DNA from: Hydrogenophaga sp.
GTDB taxonomy: Bacteria > Pseudomonadota > Gammaproteobacteria > Burkholderiales > Burkholderiaceae_C
Assembly: GCF_030158645.1 (NCBI RefSeq)
Contig: NZ_JAOASO010000151.1
Location: forward strand, 42,582 to 106,581
Reading direction: 5' to 3'
Length of the DNA stretch: 64,000 nucleotides
The notes under the pieces were generated by a model. The model searched no databases and was not told the origin of the DNA. It worked only from the letters and a program-made list of their open reading frames with translations. How positions within the stretch are numbered: the first letter of the stretch is position 1; each line of letters starts with the position of its first letter. Shown here one piece after another: positions 8,172-16,872 of this stretch. The translations under genes and the position numbers were made by a program.

Positions 8172-10665
8172 CCTGGCGTGGCGCGACCTGCGCGCCAGCG
8201 GCCGACACCTGTGGATCTTCTGTGCCTGCCTGGTGCTGGGCGTGGCGCTCGTCACGGCCGGTGGCGGCCTGTACCGCCAGGTGGCGGGCGCGCTGGTGAG
8301 CGACGCGCGGCTGATGTTCGGCGGCGACGTGGAGGTGGAGCAAACCGCGCCACTGCCGCCCGAGGTGCTGGCCTGGATGAACGGGCGCGGTGATGTGTCA
8401 CGGCTGGTGGAGCTGCGCACCATGCTGCGCGCGTCCGATGGCCGGGCCCAGCTGATCGAACTGCAGAGCGCCGACGCGCGCTACCCGCTGTACGGCACGG
8501 TGGAGCTGGCCCCGGCGGGTGATCTGAGCGCCGCGCTGCTGGAACGCAACGGGGTGTGGGGCGCGGCGCTGGACGCCACCCTCGCCCAGCGCCTGGACCT
8601 CCAACCCGGCGACACGGTGGAGGTGGGCAACCTGAGCCTGGAGGTGCGCGCCCTCGTGGTGCGCCAGCCCGACCGCAGCCTGCGCGCCGACTGGGGCGGT
8701 GCCCCGGTGCTGGTGGCCGACGGGGCGCTGGCCGCCACCGGCCTGGTGCAGCCGCTCAGCCGCGTCGAATACCACTACCGCGTGCGCACGCCGCAACCCG
8801 CCGCCGCGTGGCGCGACGCCTTCATCGCCGCCTACCCCGATCTGCAGGCCGAGGTGCGAACGTTTGAAGAGCGCAGCGACCGCATGGCCGAGGTGCTGGG
8901 CCAGATCGGCTCGGGGCTGCTGCTCATTGGCTTCTCCGCGCTGTTCATTGGCGGACTCGGTGTGTTCAACAGCGTGCAGGCCTACCTGCAGGGCAAGCTC
9001 GGCACGCTGGCCACGCTGCGCGCCGTGGGCCTGCGCGACGGCCGCCTGGCGGCCCTGGTGCTGCTGCAGATCCTGATGCTGGCGCTGCTCTCCAGCCTGG
9101 GCGGTGTGCTCATCGGCAATGCGCTCGCGCTGGGCGGCACGCTGGCCGCCGCGCAGCAGCTGCCGCTGGCGCCACTGGTGGTCGGCCTGTGGCTGCCGTC
9201 GCTGGTGGGGCTGAGCTTTGGCGTGCTGACCGCACTCACCTTTGCCCTGCCCGCGCTGGGCCGCGCCTTGTCGGTCTCGCCAGCGGCACTGTTCCGCGGC
9301 ATCGACGGCAACACGCTCAAGACGCCGCGCCGCGTGTGGTGGCTCACCGCGGGTGTGGCCGCGGTGGTGGGTGTGCTGGTGGTGGCCAGCGTGCCCGACG
9401 CGCGCTTCGGTCTGGCCTTCGTGGTCGCCACGGTGCTGCTGCTGGTGCTGCTCGAAGGCGTGACCCGCGTGCTGCGGGGCCTGGCGCGGCGCCAGCTCAA
9501 CCGGCGCGGCGCGCAGCTGCCGTTCGAGTTGCGCCTGGCCATGGCCGGCCTGCAGCGCAGCGACTCGCCGCTGCGCGCCGCCCTGCTCTCGCTGGGTGCG
9601 GCGCTCACGCTGCTGGTGGCCTGCACGCTGGTGGTCACCTCGCTCTTGCGCACGGTGAACGAGACCGTGCCCGCCAACGCACCGGCCATGGTGTTCTACG
9701 ACGTGCAGACCGAGCAGATCCCGCTGCTGCAAGACACACTCAAGGCCCAGCCGGGCCTGCGTGAAGTCACCACCGCGCCGCTGGTGCTGGGCCGCCTGAT
9801 CGGGGTGAACGGCGAGGTGTTGCGCGACAGCGGCGATGGCGAACGCGTGCGCGAAGCGCGCGACGAACAGAAGTTCAGCAGCCGCGCCGGCAACATCGAC
9901 GACGTGGTGATCCGCGACGGCGCCTGGTGGCCCGCCGACCACAGCGGCGCGCCGCTGGTGGCGATGGAAGACCGCGAGGCCGACCAGCTCGGTCTGAAGG
10001 TGGGCGACCAACTGACCTTCGAGATCCTGGGCGCACCGGTGCAGGCCGAACTGGCCGCCATCTACAGCCAGCAGCGGCTGCAGGCGCGCCTGTGGCTGGA
10101 GGGCATCTTCAGCGACGGTGTGCTCGACCCCTACATCACCCGCCACGTGGGCGCCGCCTGGCTGCCCGCGGCCGAGGCCCTGGCCGCGCAAGACCAGCTG
10201 GCCGCCGCCGCGCCCAACATCGCCACGGTGCGCACCGAATCGCTGTTGCGCGAGACCCGCGCGCTCATGGGTCGCGCCAGCACCGGCCTGGCGGTGATCG
10301 CCGGGGTGTGCCTGGCGGCCAGCCTGCTGGTGCTCGCCAGCGTGGTGGCCAGCAGCCGCGCGCGCCAGGTGTTCGAGGCCACGGTGATGCACGCCGTGGG
10401 CGCGCGGCTGTCCAGCCTGCGCCGTGTGCTGTATTGGGAATACCTGCTGCTGGCGGTGGTCACCGCCGGCTTTGCCATGCTGGCCGGCAGCGGGCTGGCC
10501 ACCGGCTTGTTGCGCTGGCGTCTCGACCTCGACCCCATGGGCCTGTACTGGACCGGTGCGCTCACCGCCCTGGGCGTGAGCGGGGTGAGCCTGGGGCTGG
10601 GGGCGCGCTACCTTCTCGCGCAGATGCGACTGAACCCGGCCATGCTGCTGCGCAGCGGCACCTGA
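8155..10665 (+). CDS. FtsX-like ABC transporter permease (YbbP-like)
   Basis: The protein has 836 aa. It starts with an N-terminal membrane anchor, has a large periplasmic domain, an FtsX block around residues 255-380, a further pair of membrane segments near 395-430, a second periplasmic domain and a C-terminal FtsX block around 710-830. This two-block architecture with about 10 membrane segments is that of E. coli YbbP and relatives. It is the partner of the ATPase just upstream (17-bp overlap). Substrate is not known; an export or envelope-lipid role is inferred from the family. Its stop lies back to back with that of the cupin gene on the other strand within TGATCA. Confidence 0.9.
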   Translation: MRFLFSLAWRDLRASGRHLWIFCACLVLGVALVTAGGGLYRQVAGALVSDARLMFGGDVEVEQTAPLPPEVLAWMNGRGDVSRLVELRTMLRASDGRAQLIELQSADARYPLYGTVELAPAGDLSAALLERNGVWGAALDATLAQRLDLQPGDTVEVGNLSLEVRALVVRQPDRSLRADWGGAPVLVADGALAATGLVQPLSRVEYHYRVRTPQPAAAWRDAFIAAYPDLQAEVRTFEERSDRMAEVLGQIGSGLLLIGFSALFIGGLGVFNSVQAYLQGKLGTLATLRAVGLRDGRLAALVLLQILMLALLSSLGGVLIGNALALGGTLAAAQQLPLAPLVVGLWLPSLVGLSFGVLTALTFALPALGRALSVSPAALFRGIDGNTLKTPRRVWWLTAGVAAVVGVLVVASVPDARFGLAFVVATVLLLVLLEGVTRVLRGLARRQLNRRGAQLPFELRLAMAGLQRSDSPLRAALLSLGAALTLLVACTLVVTSLLRTVNETVPANAPAMVFYDVQTEQIPLLQDTLKAQPGLREVTTAPLVLGRLIGVNGEVLRDSGDGERVREARDEQKFSSRAGNIDDVVIRDGAWWPADHSGAPLVAMEDREADQLGLKVGDQLTFEILGAPVQAELAAIYSQQRLQARLWLEGIFSDGVLDPYITRHVGAAWLPAAEALAAQDQLAAAAPNIATVRTESLLRETRALMGRASTGLAVIAGVCLAASLLVLASVVASSRARQVFEATVMHAVGARLSSLRRVLYWEYLLLAVVTAGFAMLAGSGLATGLLRWRLDLDPMGLYWTGALTALGVSGVSLGLGARYLLAQMRLNPAMLLRSGT

Positions 10666-11352
10666 TCAGGCCGCCAGCGCAGGCGCCAGGAAGGTGGCGC
10701 CCAGGTGGCCCACCTTCACCCAGATCAGCGCGCCCTCGGGCCCGGTGAAGGGCGTGTGCTGGCTCCAGCGTGGGTTGCGCAGCCAGCTGTGGCGCGGGTA
10801 GGTCCCGTGTTCGTCGCGGAACACGCCGTCCAGCACAAAAATCTCTTCACCACCGGGGTGGCGGTGCGGGTTGAACTGCGTGTTCGGCGCCCACCGCACC
10901 AGCGCCGTGCTCACGCCGTCGTGTTCGTGCAGCGGCATCACGGTGAGACCGGGCACCAGACCCTGGCGCCAAGGTTCGGCGAGGGTGTTGATGCGCAGGG
11001 GCGTGAGGTCGTCGGCGGCGAACTGCCACAGCTTCACCAGCAACACACAGCCGGGTTCCGAGAACGGCGCGTGGCGCGTGCCGGGCGGGTTGCGCAGGTA
11101 GGTGCCGGCCGGGTGGTCGCCGGTCTCGTCGGAGAACACGCCTTCGAGCACCAGGATTTCTTCACCGCCGCCGTGGGTGTGGGCGTCAAAGCGCGAGCCC
11201 GGCGCGTATCGCACCACGCTGGTGGCGCGCGCCACCTCATCGCCCACGCGGTCGAGCAGGCGGCGCTCCACACCGGGCAGGGGTGAGGGTTGCCAGATGG
11301 CCGTGTCGGCAAAGTTGGTCGCGCGCTGGGAAAAATCGTCGTTGAAGTTCAT
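10666..11352 (-). CDS. double-cupin protein, ChrR-like
   Basis: The protein (228 aa) consists of two clearly homologous cupin repeats, about 45-110 and 150-215. Each has the same metal-binding pattern: FDAHTHGGGEEILVLEGVF in the first and FNPHRHPGGEEIFVLDGVF in the second, and each ends in a YLRNPPGTRH or WLRNPRWSQH segment. This matches the cupin part of the anti-sigma factor ChrR, but the N-terminal zinc anti-sigma domain is absent and no ECF sigma gene is adjacent. It is therefore a stand-alone cupin, possibly a metal-dependent enzyme or sensor of oxidants. Its start region lacks a good ribosome site. Confidence 0.82.
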   Translation of the reverse strand: MNFNDDFSQRATNFADTAIWQPSPLPGVERRLLDRVGDEVARATSVVRYAPGSRFDAHTHGGGEEILVLEGVFSDETGDHPAGTYLRNPPGTRHAPFSEPGCVLLVKLWQFAADDLTPLRINTLAEPWRQGLVPGLTVMPLHEHDGVSTALVRWAPNTQFNPHRHPGGEEIFVLDGVFRDEHGTYPRHSWLRNPRWSQHTPFTGPEGALIWVKVGHLGATFLAPALAA

Positions 11353-11517
11353 GAAATCGTCCGATAGGCCGCAGATTGCAGCACGACGGCGACCGCTTTG
11401 CTCGCGTAGGCCTTTGAAACGGCAAGGTCGGACGCGCGGCGTCGGTGCGCTGTCGAACAGACAAGCCCGGGGGTGTTCCGGACACTGAATCTTTCGTTTT
11501 TCAGCCCCAAAGAACCC

Positions 11518-12339
11518 ATGCACCGCATCACCACCTCCGACCAGACCTCGCTCTTCCTCAAGGATTGGGGAGAGGGGAGCCCGGTGGTGCTCGTGCACGG
11601 CTGGCCTTTGAGTGCCGACAGCTGGGACGACCTGGCCATGTCGCTGGTGGAAGCCGGTCACCGCGTCATTGCCTACGACCGGCGCGGCTTTGGCCGTTCG
11701 TCGCAACCCTGGAACGGCTACGACTACGACACCCTGGCGGACGATCTGTGGGAGGTGATGGAGCAGCTCGACGTGCAGGACGCCACGCTGGTCGGCTTCT
11801 CCATGGGCGGCGGCGAAGTGGCGCGCTACATGTCGCGCCACCAGGGGAAAAACGTGGCCCGAACCGCGCTGATTTCCTCGGTGCTGCCCTTTCGGCTGAA
11901 GACCCCCGACAACCCCGCCGGGGCCGAGGCGTCGGCCTTCGACAAGACCGCCAAGGCCCTGACCGACGACCGCGCCAAGTTTTTCACCGGCTTTTTCCGC
12001 GATTTCTTCAGCCTCGGCTCGCCCGACAGCCGCGTCAGCGATGAAACGCTGCGCTGGGCGCACAACATGGCCATGCAGGCCGGGCTGCGCCCCACCGTGG
12101 CCTGCATGCGCGCCTTCTCCAGCACCGACTTCCGCCCCGACCTCCCCGCTTTCAACGTGCCCACGCTGCTGATCCACGGCACGGACGACAAGACCATGCC
12201 GATTGCGGCGTCGAGTCGCCTGGCCGCCCCCGCCATCGCGGGCAGCCAGCTGATCGAGTACGAAGGCGCACCCCACGGCCTGTTTGTCAGCCACAAGCAG
12301 CGCCTGGCCAAAGACTTGCTGGCCTTCCTGAAGGCCTGA
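11518..12339 (+). CDS. alpha/beta hydrolase (non-haem chloroperoxidase/arylesterase-like)
   Basis: This 273-aa protein is of normal length for cofactor-free haloperoxidase/esterase enzymes. It shows the oxyanion-hole HGWP, the nucleophile S95 in GFSMGG, the acid in IHGTDDKTMP and the His in GAPHGLF. A cap domain lies between about 125 and 200. The ATG at 11518 starts right at the family N-terminus (MHRITTSDQT). It has no signal peptide, so it is cytoplasmic. Hydrolysis of a small ester is the safest function; peroxidase activity is a side reaction in this family. Confidence 0.88.
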   Translation: MHRITTSDQTSLFLKDWGEGSPVVLVHGWPLSADSWDDLAMSLVEAGHRVIAYDRRGFGRSSQPWNGYDYDTLADDLWEVMEQLDVQDATLVGFSMGGGEVARYMSRHQGKNVARTALISSVLPFRLKTPDNPAGAEASAFDKTAKALTDDRAKFFTGFFRDFFSLGSPDSRVSDETLRWAHNMAMQAGLRPTVACMRAFSSTDFRPDLPAFNVPTLLIHGTDDKTMPIAASSRLAAPAIAGSQLIEYEGAPHGLFVSHKQRLAKDLLAFLKA

Positions 12340-12352
12340 GGCAACGCTCGCC

Positions 12353-13480
12353 ATGGCCCAGCGCACGGCCGTCTCCAGCTGGGTCCAGCTGTTCAACCGC
12401 AACCTCAAGGCGTTCACACGCCAGACGCAGCGCGCCCAAACGCAAGCCACGCGCGCCGTGGTCAAGCGCGCCAGCACCGCGAAAAAACCACCCGCCACGC
12501 CGGGCGACTGGCTCAGCGGCATGGCGCTGGGCCCCGGCGGCGCGCGCCGCTATCGCCTCTACCGGCCCCCCGAGCTGCAAGCCGGCGAACGCCTGCCCTT
12601 GCTGGTGATGCTGCACGGCTGCGGTCAGGACGCCGCCAGCTTCGCGCTCAGCACCCGCATGAACGCACTTGCAAAGCGCGAGCGTTTTCTGGTGCTCTAC
12701 CCCGAGCAGGACCGTCTGGCCAGCGCCCAGCGCTGCTGGAACTGGTACGACACCCGCAGCGGCCGCGCGCACGGGGAGGTGGGGCTGATCCTGGCCGCCA
12801 TCGACCAGGTGTGCTTGCTGCAGCCGGTGGATCGCAGCTGCGTGGCCATCGCAGGTTTGTCGGCCGGTGCCAGCATGGCCGCGCTCATCGCTTCGCGCCA
12901 CCCGGCGCGCTTCAAGGCCGTGGTGATGCACTCGGGTGTTGCTCCGGGTGCGGCCGACTCGACCGCCACCGCGCTGGCCGCCATGCGCGGGCACCGCCTG
13001 AGCGCGCCGTGGTCGCCCTTGCCGGGACAGCTGCTGCCCCTGCCACCGCTGTTGGTGATCCAGGGCACGCGCGACGCCGTGGTGGCCGCCAGCAACGGTG
13101 CCGCCGCCGCCGGGGTGTGGGCGCTCGCGGGCGGGGCGGTGGCCGGCGAGCCGCGCAACCAGCAGCGCGGTCAGCGCCACCCGATGCAGGTCACCGATTT
13201 CAAACTCCGGGGCCGCACGGCCGCCACGCTGATCAACGTGGACCACCTCGGCCACGCCTGGAGCGGCGGCGCGACCCAGCAGCCGTTCAGCGATGCGCAA
13301 GGACCCGATGCCTCGCGCATGGTGTGGGCGTTTGTCTCGCGACACTTTCCGTCCACGCACCAAGCCCCTGCCGCACCCCGGGTGCGTCCGCGCCCGGCTG
13401 CGCAGACCGCTTTCAACATCCCACTGCTGTTCAACCCCTTCGCGCTCACCACGTTGAAGGGTGCGACACTCAAACCATGA
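12353..13480 (+). CDS. PHB depolymerase-family esterase
   Basis: The protein has 375 aa. Family motifs are LVMLHGCGQD, the nucleophile in GLSAGASM, the acid in IQGTRDAVV and the His in DHLGHAWSGG. It starts 13 bp after the preceding hydrolase and overlaps the next gene by ATGA, so the three may be cotranscribed. The first 55 residues are basic and Gln/Ala-rich (LKAFTRQTQRAQTQATRAV) and are not a cleavable signal peptide. This suggests an intracellular enzyme acting on polyhydroxyalkanoate or another ester polymer (inference); many relatives are secreted. Confidence 0.87.
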   Translation: MAQRTAVSSWVQLFNRNLKAFTRQTQRAQTQATRAVVKRASTAKKPPATPGDWLSGMALGPGGARRYRLYRPPELQAGERLPLLVMLHGCGQDAASFALSTRMNALAKRERFLVLYPEQDRLASAQRCWNWYDTRSGRAHGEVGLILAAIDQVCLLQPVDRSCVAIAGLSAGASMAALIASRHPARFKAVVMHSGVAPGAADSTATALAAMRGHRLSAPWSPLPGQLLPLPPLLVIQGTRDAVVAASNGAAAAGVWALAGGAVAGEPRNQQRGQRHPMQVTDFKLRGRTAATLINVDHLGHAWSGGATQQPFSDAQGPDASRMVWAFVSRHFPSTHQAPAAPRVRPRPAAQTAFNIPLLFNPFALTTLKGATLKP

Positions 13481-14325
13481 ACCGTCCCCCGATCTACCCC
13501 GCCCCCGCGCCGATGCACGCACCCACCACCGGCAACGCGGTTGGCGAAACCGCCCCGCCCATCACCGCACCGGTGGACCCGCTGTTCCTCGCGGCACCTC
13601 GCGTCTCCACCTTCCACGGCAAACAGCCGCTCACCAACGCCAGCGGCTTTTTCTTTGAACGCGATGACCGCCTGTTTCTGGTGACCAGCCGGCACGTGGT
13701 GATCGACGAAGACACCCAGCATTTCCCCGACCGGCTGGAAATCGAACTGCACCTGGACGCCACCAACCTCACGCGCTCGACCGGCTTTTCCATGCTGCTC
13801 TACAACGAGGGCGAGGCGGTCTGGCGCCAGGGCCGCGACAGCGGCAGCGAAATCGATGTGGCCGTGATCGAACTCGACCGGGCCGCGTTGCCCGACGAGT
13901 CCGTGATCCGCGCCTTCAGCCCGGCCCACCTGTCCAACAGCTTCGCCGACGTGCACCCGGGCGAATCGCTGCTGGTGGTGGGCTTCCCGCTGGGTTTCCA
14001 CGACGCGCTGCACCACCTGCCGGTGCTGCGCCACGCGGTCATCGCCTCACCCTACGGCATCCGCTTCCAGGGGCAAGGCTACTTTCTGACCGACGCCCGC
14101 ACCCACCGAGGCACCAGCGGTGCGGCCGTGGTGATGCGCGATCCCCACCCGAGCGACGAAACCGCCGCCCTGCCCTGGATCCTGCTGGGCGTTCACTCCG
14201 CCCGCATGGACATGGGCGACCGCGATCTGGTGCTTGACGAATCGCTGGGCCTGAACTGCGCCTGGTACGCCGACATCCTGCTCACGCTCACAGCACCGCG
14301 CGACACGGACGCGCCGATCACCTAG
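13477..14325 (+). CDS. trypsin-like peptidase domain protein
   Basis: The protein (282 aa) has a serine-protease fold with all three catalytic positions: His in LFLVTSRHVV, Asp in SEIDVAVIELD and Ser in HRGTSGAAVV. The Pro-rich N-terminus (PPIYPAPAPMHAP) is not a signal peptide, so the protein seems cytoplasmic, unlike DegP. The start overlaps the esterase stop as ATGA. It may guard against damaged proteins or be a sensor of modified termini, but no substrate can be read from the sequence. Its stop overlaps the stop of the minus-strand gene that follows. Confidence 0.82.
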   Translation: MNRPPIYPAPAPMHAPTTGNAVGETAPPITAPVDPLFLAAPRVSTFHGKQPLTNASGFFFERDDRLFLVTSRHVVIDEDTQHFPDRLEIELHLDATNLTRSTGFSMLLYNEGEAVWRQGRDSGSEIDVAVIELDRAALPDESVIRAFSPAHLSNSFADVHPGESLLVVGFPLGFHDALHHLPVLRHAVIASPYGIRFQGQGYFLTDARTHRGTSGAAVVMRDPHPSDETAALPWILLGVHSARMDMGDRDLVLDESLGLNCAWYADILLTLTAPRDTDAPIT

Positions 14326-14777
14326 CGGACGTTGGGTGCGCCGGGCATCGGCTGCATCGGTGGCATCGGCTGTGCCGGTGGCATGGGTGGCATCGGTGTC
14401 ATCGGGGGCACGGCCGGTACGGTGGTGACCAGCTCGCGGATCACGCCACCGCCTTCCACCGATCCGCTCACGGTGCCCTCGCCGTGCACCATGCGCTCGC
14501 AGGTCGCCTTGCTCTCGGGCGGCAGTTCGGTGCATCGTTTCATGGCGTTGTGCATGCGCGACTCGGGTGTGCTGTTCATCATCGGCGTGCGGGTCTTGCT
14601 CTGGGCGCGGACCGCGGCGGCCTCGCGCAGGCAGCTCGTGCGTTCGTGCTGCGAATCGCTGCGCAGGCAGGCGGCGCGGTCTTGCTCGTAGGTGGTCTGT
14701 GCCCAGGCGCCCGCCGCAGAGAAAGCGCAGGCGGCGACCAAGGTGGTGCGCGCCAGGGAGAGGGTGAGATTTTTCAT
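14322..14777 (-). CDS. small secreted protein with a Pro-Met-rich tail
   Basis: No known function. The protein has 151 aa. It starts with a signal peptide (cleavage after GAWAQ, about residue 26), then an acidic/basic body with five Cys, two in the segment ACLRSDSQHERTSCL, and ends in a tail of about 25 residues built from PMPP-like units. A ribosome site AAGGAA precedes the ATG at 14777. Relatives of this type (Cys-paired DUF-like repeats with LR-AAAVRA) occur as small periplasmic proteins in Comamonadaceae. It is convergent with the protease gene. Confidence 0.75.
   Translation of the reverse strand: MKNLTLSLARTTLVAACAFSAAGAWAQTTYEQDRAACLRSDSQHERTSCLREAAAVRAQSKTRTPMMNSTPESRMHNAMKRCTELPPESKATCERMVHGEGTVSGSVEGGGVIRELVTTVPAVPPMTPMPPMPPAQPMPPMQPMPGAPNVR
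14344..14409. repeat. degenerate 9-bp tandem repeat encoding the PMPP tail
   Basis: The plus strand shows repeated GGCATCGGT/GGCATCGGC units with substitutions. Read on the minus strand they code for the Pro-Met-rich tail of the secreted protein. Such an array can gain or lose units by slippage without changing frame, because the unit length is a multiple of three. Confidence 0.6.
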
Positions 14778-14889
14778 GGGGATTTCCTTGTGTGGGGCAC
14801 GTGTGTCTCGCACAGCGCCTTGAGAGTCACCCTACCCGCCCCTGCGTGTAAGGTCTGTGCTCCAGCGCACCCCAGATCCGGAGACCCTG

Positions 14890-16407
14890 ATGAGCCTTGT
14901 TCACCTGTTGCTGCGCCACGCGCACCAGAACCCCGACCGCCCCGCCATCTTCAACGGCACCGCCGCCTGGGCCACGCACGGCGCCTGGGCGCAGCGCAGC
15001 GCGGGCCTGGCGCATCGCATGGTGGCCGCCGGGCTGCGGCCGGGCGACCGGGTGGTGCTGTTCATGCACAACCACCCGCGCTATCTGGAGATCCTGTGGG
15101 CCGCCTGGTGGGCGGGGCTGGTGGTGGTGCCGGTGAATGCCAAGCTGCACCCGCGCGAGGCCGAGTGGATCGTGTCCAACGCGGGCGCGCGCTGGGCGTT
15201 CGTCTCGCACGATGTGGCGCCCGAGCCGCTGGCGGGTCTGGAGCGCCAGGTCGGTGTGGCGTCTGCCGAATGCGACGCGCTGCTCGCGCCGGTGGACGAT
15301 GCGTTTGCCGTGCCGGTGGTCGAGCGCGATGCGCAGGACGTGGCCTGGCTCTTCTACACCAGCGGCACCACCGGCCGTCCCAAGGGCGTGATGCTCACCC
15401 ACCGCAACCTCATGACCATGGGCCTGACCTATTTCATCGACGTGGACCCGGTGGCCGCGGGAGACGCCATCGTCTACGCCGCGCCCATGTCGCACGGTGC
15501 GGGGCTCTACGCCATTCCCCACCTCATGGCCGGAGCGCGCCACGTGGTGCCGGCCTCGGGCGGCGTGGACGCGGCGGAGTTGTTCGCACTCGGTGAGTCG
15601 CTCGGGCCCCTGTCCACGTTCGCCGCACCCACCATCGTCAAGCGCCTGGTGGACCACGCCGAGCAGCACGGCATGGGCGCCGAAACCTGCGCGCGCGCCT
15701 TCAAGACCATCGTGTACGGCGGCGCGCCCATGTACGCGGCCGACATGGCGCGCGCCTTGCGCGTGATGGGTCCGCGCTTCGTGCAGATTTACGGCCAGGG
15801 CGAAACGCCCATGGTGGGCACCGCACTCTCTCGCCAGCACCTGGCCGACACCACGCACCCGCGCTGGGCCGAGCGCATGGCCTCGGTGGGGGTGGCGCAG
15901 ACGCCGGTGCAGGTGCGCGTGGCCGACGAACAAGGCCGCAGCCTGCCCACGGGTGAGGTGGGCGAGGTGCTCATCCGGGGCGACAGCGTGATGGCGGGCT
16001 ACTGGATGAACCCGGAGGCTTCTGCCGCTGCGGTGCGCGAGGGCTGGCTGTTCACCGGCGACGTGGGCTGCCTGGACGACGACGGCTTCCTCACCCTCAA
16101 GGATCGCAGCAAGGATCTGATCATCAGCGGCGGCTCCAACATCTACCCACGCGAGGTCGAGGAGGTGCTGCTCACCGCGCCCGGCGTGGCCGAAGTGGCG
16201 GTGGTGGGCGCGCCCGACACCGAGTGGGGTGAGGTGGTGGTCGCCTTTGTGGTCGCACAAGGCAGCGTGAGCACCGAGCAGCTCGATGCGCACTGCCTGG
16301 CGCAGATGGCGCGCTTCAAGCGACCCAAGCGCTACGTGATGGTCGGCGAACTGCCCAAGAACAACTACGGCAAGGTGCTCAAGACGGAGCTGCGAACGCG
16401 CCTGTGA
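14890..16407 (+). CDS. AMP-forming acyl-CoA synthetase
   Basis: This 505-aa ANL-family ligase has the P-loop YTSGTTGRPKG, the A5 motif YGQGE, TGDVG with the adenylate-binding Asp, SGGSNIYPREVE hinge motif and the catalytic Lys in NNYGKVLK. It activates a carboxylic acid with ATP and joins it to CoA. The closest style is the medium/long-chain or feruloyl/benzoate-like ligases used at the start of aromatic side-chain or fatty-acid breakdown. GGAG lies 8 bases before the ATG at 14890. Its place upstream of the aldolase and Rieske genes suggests one catabolic block, but it is separated from them by other promoters. Confidence 0.92.
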   Translation: MSLVHLLLRHAHQNPDRPAIFNGTAAWATHGAWAQRSAGLAHRMVAAGLRPGDRVVLFMHNHPRYLEILWAAWWAGLVVVPVNAKLHPREAEWIVSNAGARWAFVSHDVAPEPLAGLERQVGVASAECDALLAPVDDAFAVPVVERDAQDVAWLFYTSGTTGRPKGVMLTHRNLMTMGLTYFIDVDPVAAGDAIVYAAPMSHGAGLYAIPHLMAGARHVVPASGGVDAAELFALGESLGPLSTFAAPTIVKRLVDHAEQHGMGAETCARAFKTIVYGGAPMYAADMARALRVMGPRFVQIYGQGETPMVGTALSRQHLADTTHPRWAERMASVGVAQTPVQVRVADEQGRSLPTGEVGEVLIRGDSVMAGYWMNPEASAAAVREGWLFTGDVGCLDDDGFLTLKDRSKDLIISGGSNIYPREVEEVLLTAPGVAEVAVVGAPDTEWGEVVVAFVVAQGSVSTEQLDAHCLAQMARFKRPKRYVMVGELPKNNYGKVLKTELRTRL

Positions 16408-16479
16408 GCGCTGGCGGTGGGTGGTGTCCTGGTACAGCTGTCCCACTCCGTTACCGGGAAGGCGTGGAACTCAACGCCA

Positions 16480-16500
16480 GGGCGGGCATCTATCCCGCCC
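16480..16500 (+). promoter_or_regulatory. hairpin touching the start codon
   Basis: GGGCGGG-CATCTAT-CCCGCCC is a perfect 7-bp inverted repeat whose last base is directly followed by the ATG at 16501. If transcribed it would form a strong stem where the ribosome site should be, and no Shine-Dalgarno sequence is visible. It could control translation of the next gene or, less likely, end the ligase transcript (there is no T-run). Confidence 0.4.
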
Positions 16501-16815
16501 ATGTTCAAGAAATTCTGGTACCTCCGCTCCTTCAACGCAGCCCTGCTCGAACTGGGTATCGAGCCCGCCAACCTGAACCCCGGTTTCCGCGGCGAGGTGC
16601 TGGCCCTGGCGACGCGCGACCAGCTCACGCCCAAGGAAGCCGCCCTCGTCGTGCTATCTGCGGTGTACCCGAGTCTGAGCCTCGTGGACCGGCTGGGCAG
16701 CATCCACGTGGTGCGCAAGTGGCGCAGCAGCCCGCAGGTCAGTGAAGTCAATTACCAGCGAACGCAGAGCGCGGGGCTGGCCTTCGCGCAGACCCCGGCG
16801 TTTCGCAGCCGCTAG
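16501..16815 (+). CDS. small protein of unknown function
   Basis: Not recognised. The protein has 104 aa, is soluble, has no signal peptide and no Cys. It is basic at both ends (MFKKFWYLR, TPAFRSR) with a helical middle (ALATRDQLTPKEAALVVLSAVY). The frame is open upstream to 16417, so a longer N-terminus cannot be excluded, but the ATG at 16501 gives a natural start. It sits between the acyl-CoA ligase and the class II aldolase, all on the plus strand. Confidence 0.6.
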   Translation: MFKKFWYLRSFNAALLELGIEPANLNPGFRGEVLALATRDQLTPKEAALVVLSAVYPSLSLVDRLGSIHVVRKWRSSPQVSEVNYQRTQSAGLAFAQTPAFRSR

Positions 16816-16872
16816 CGCACGCCAATGGGTGGTCCCGGCAGAATGCAATGCTCTGCCGCTTTGCAACACCCC

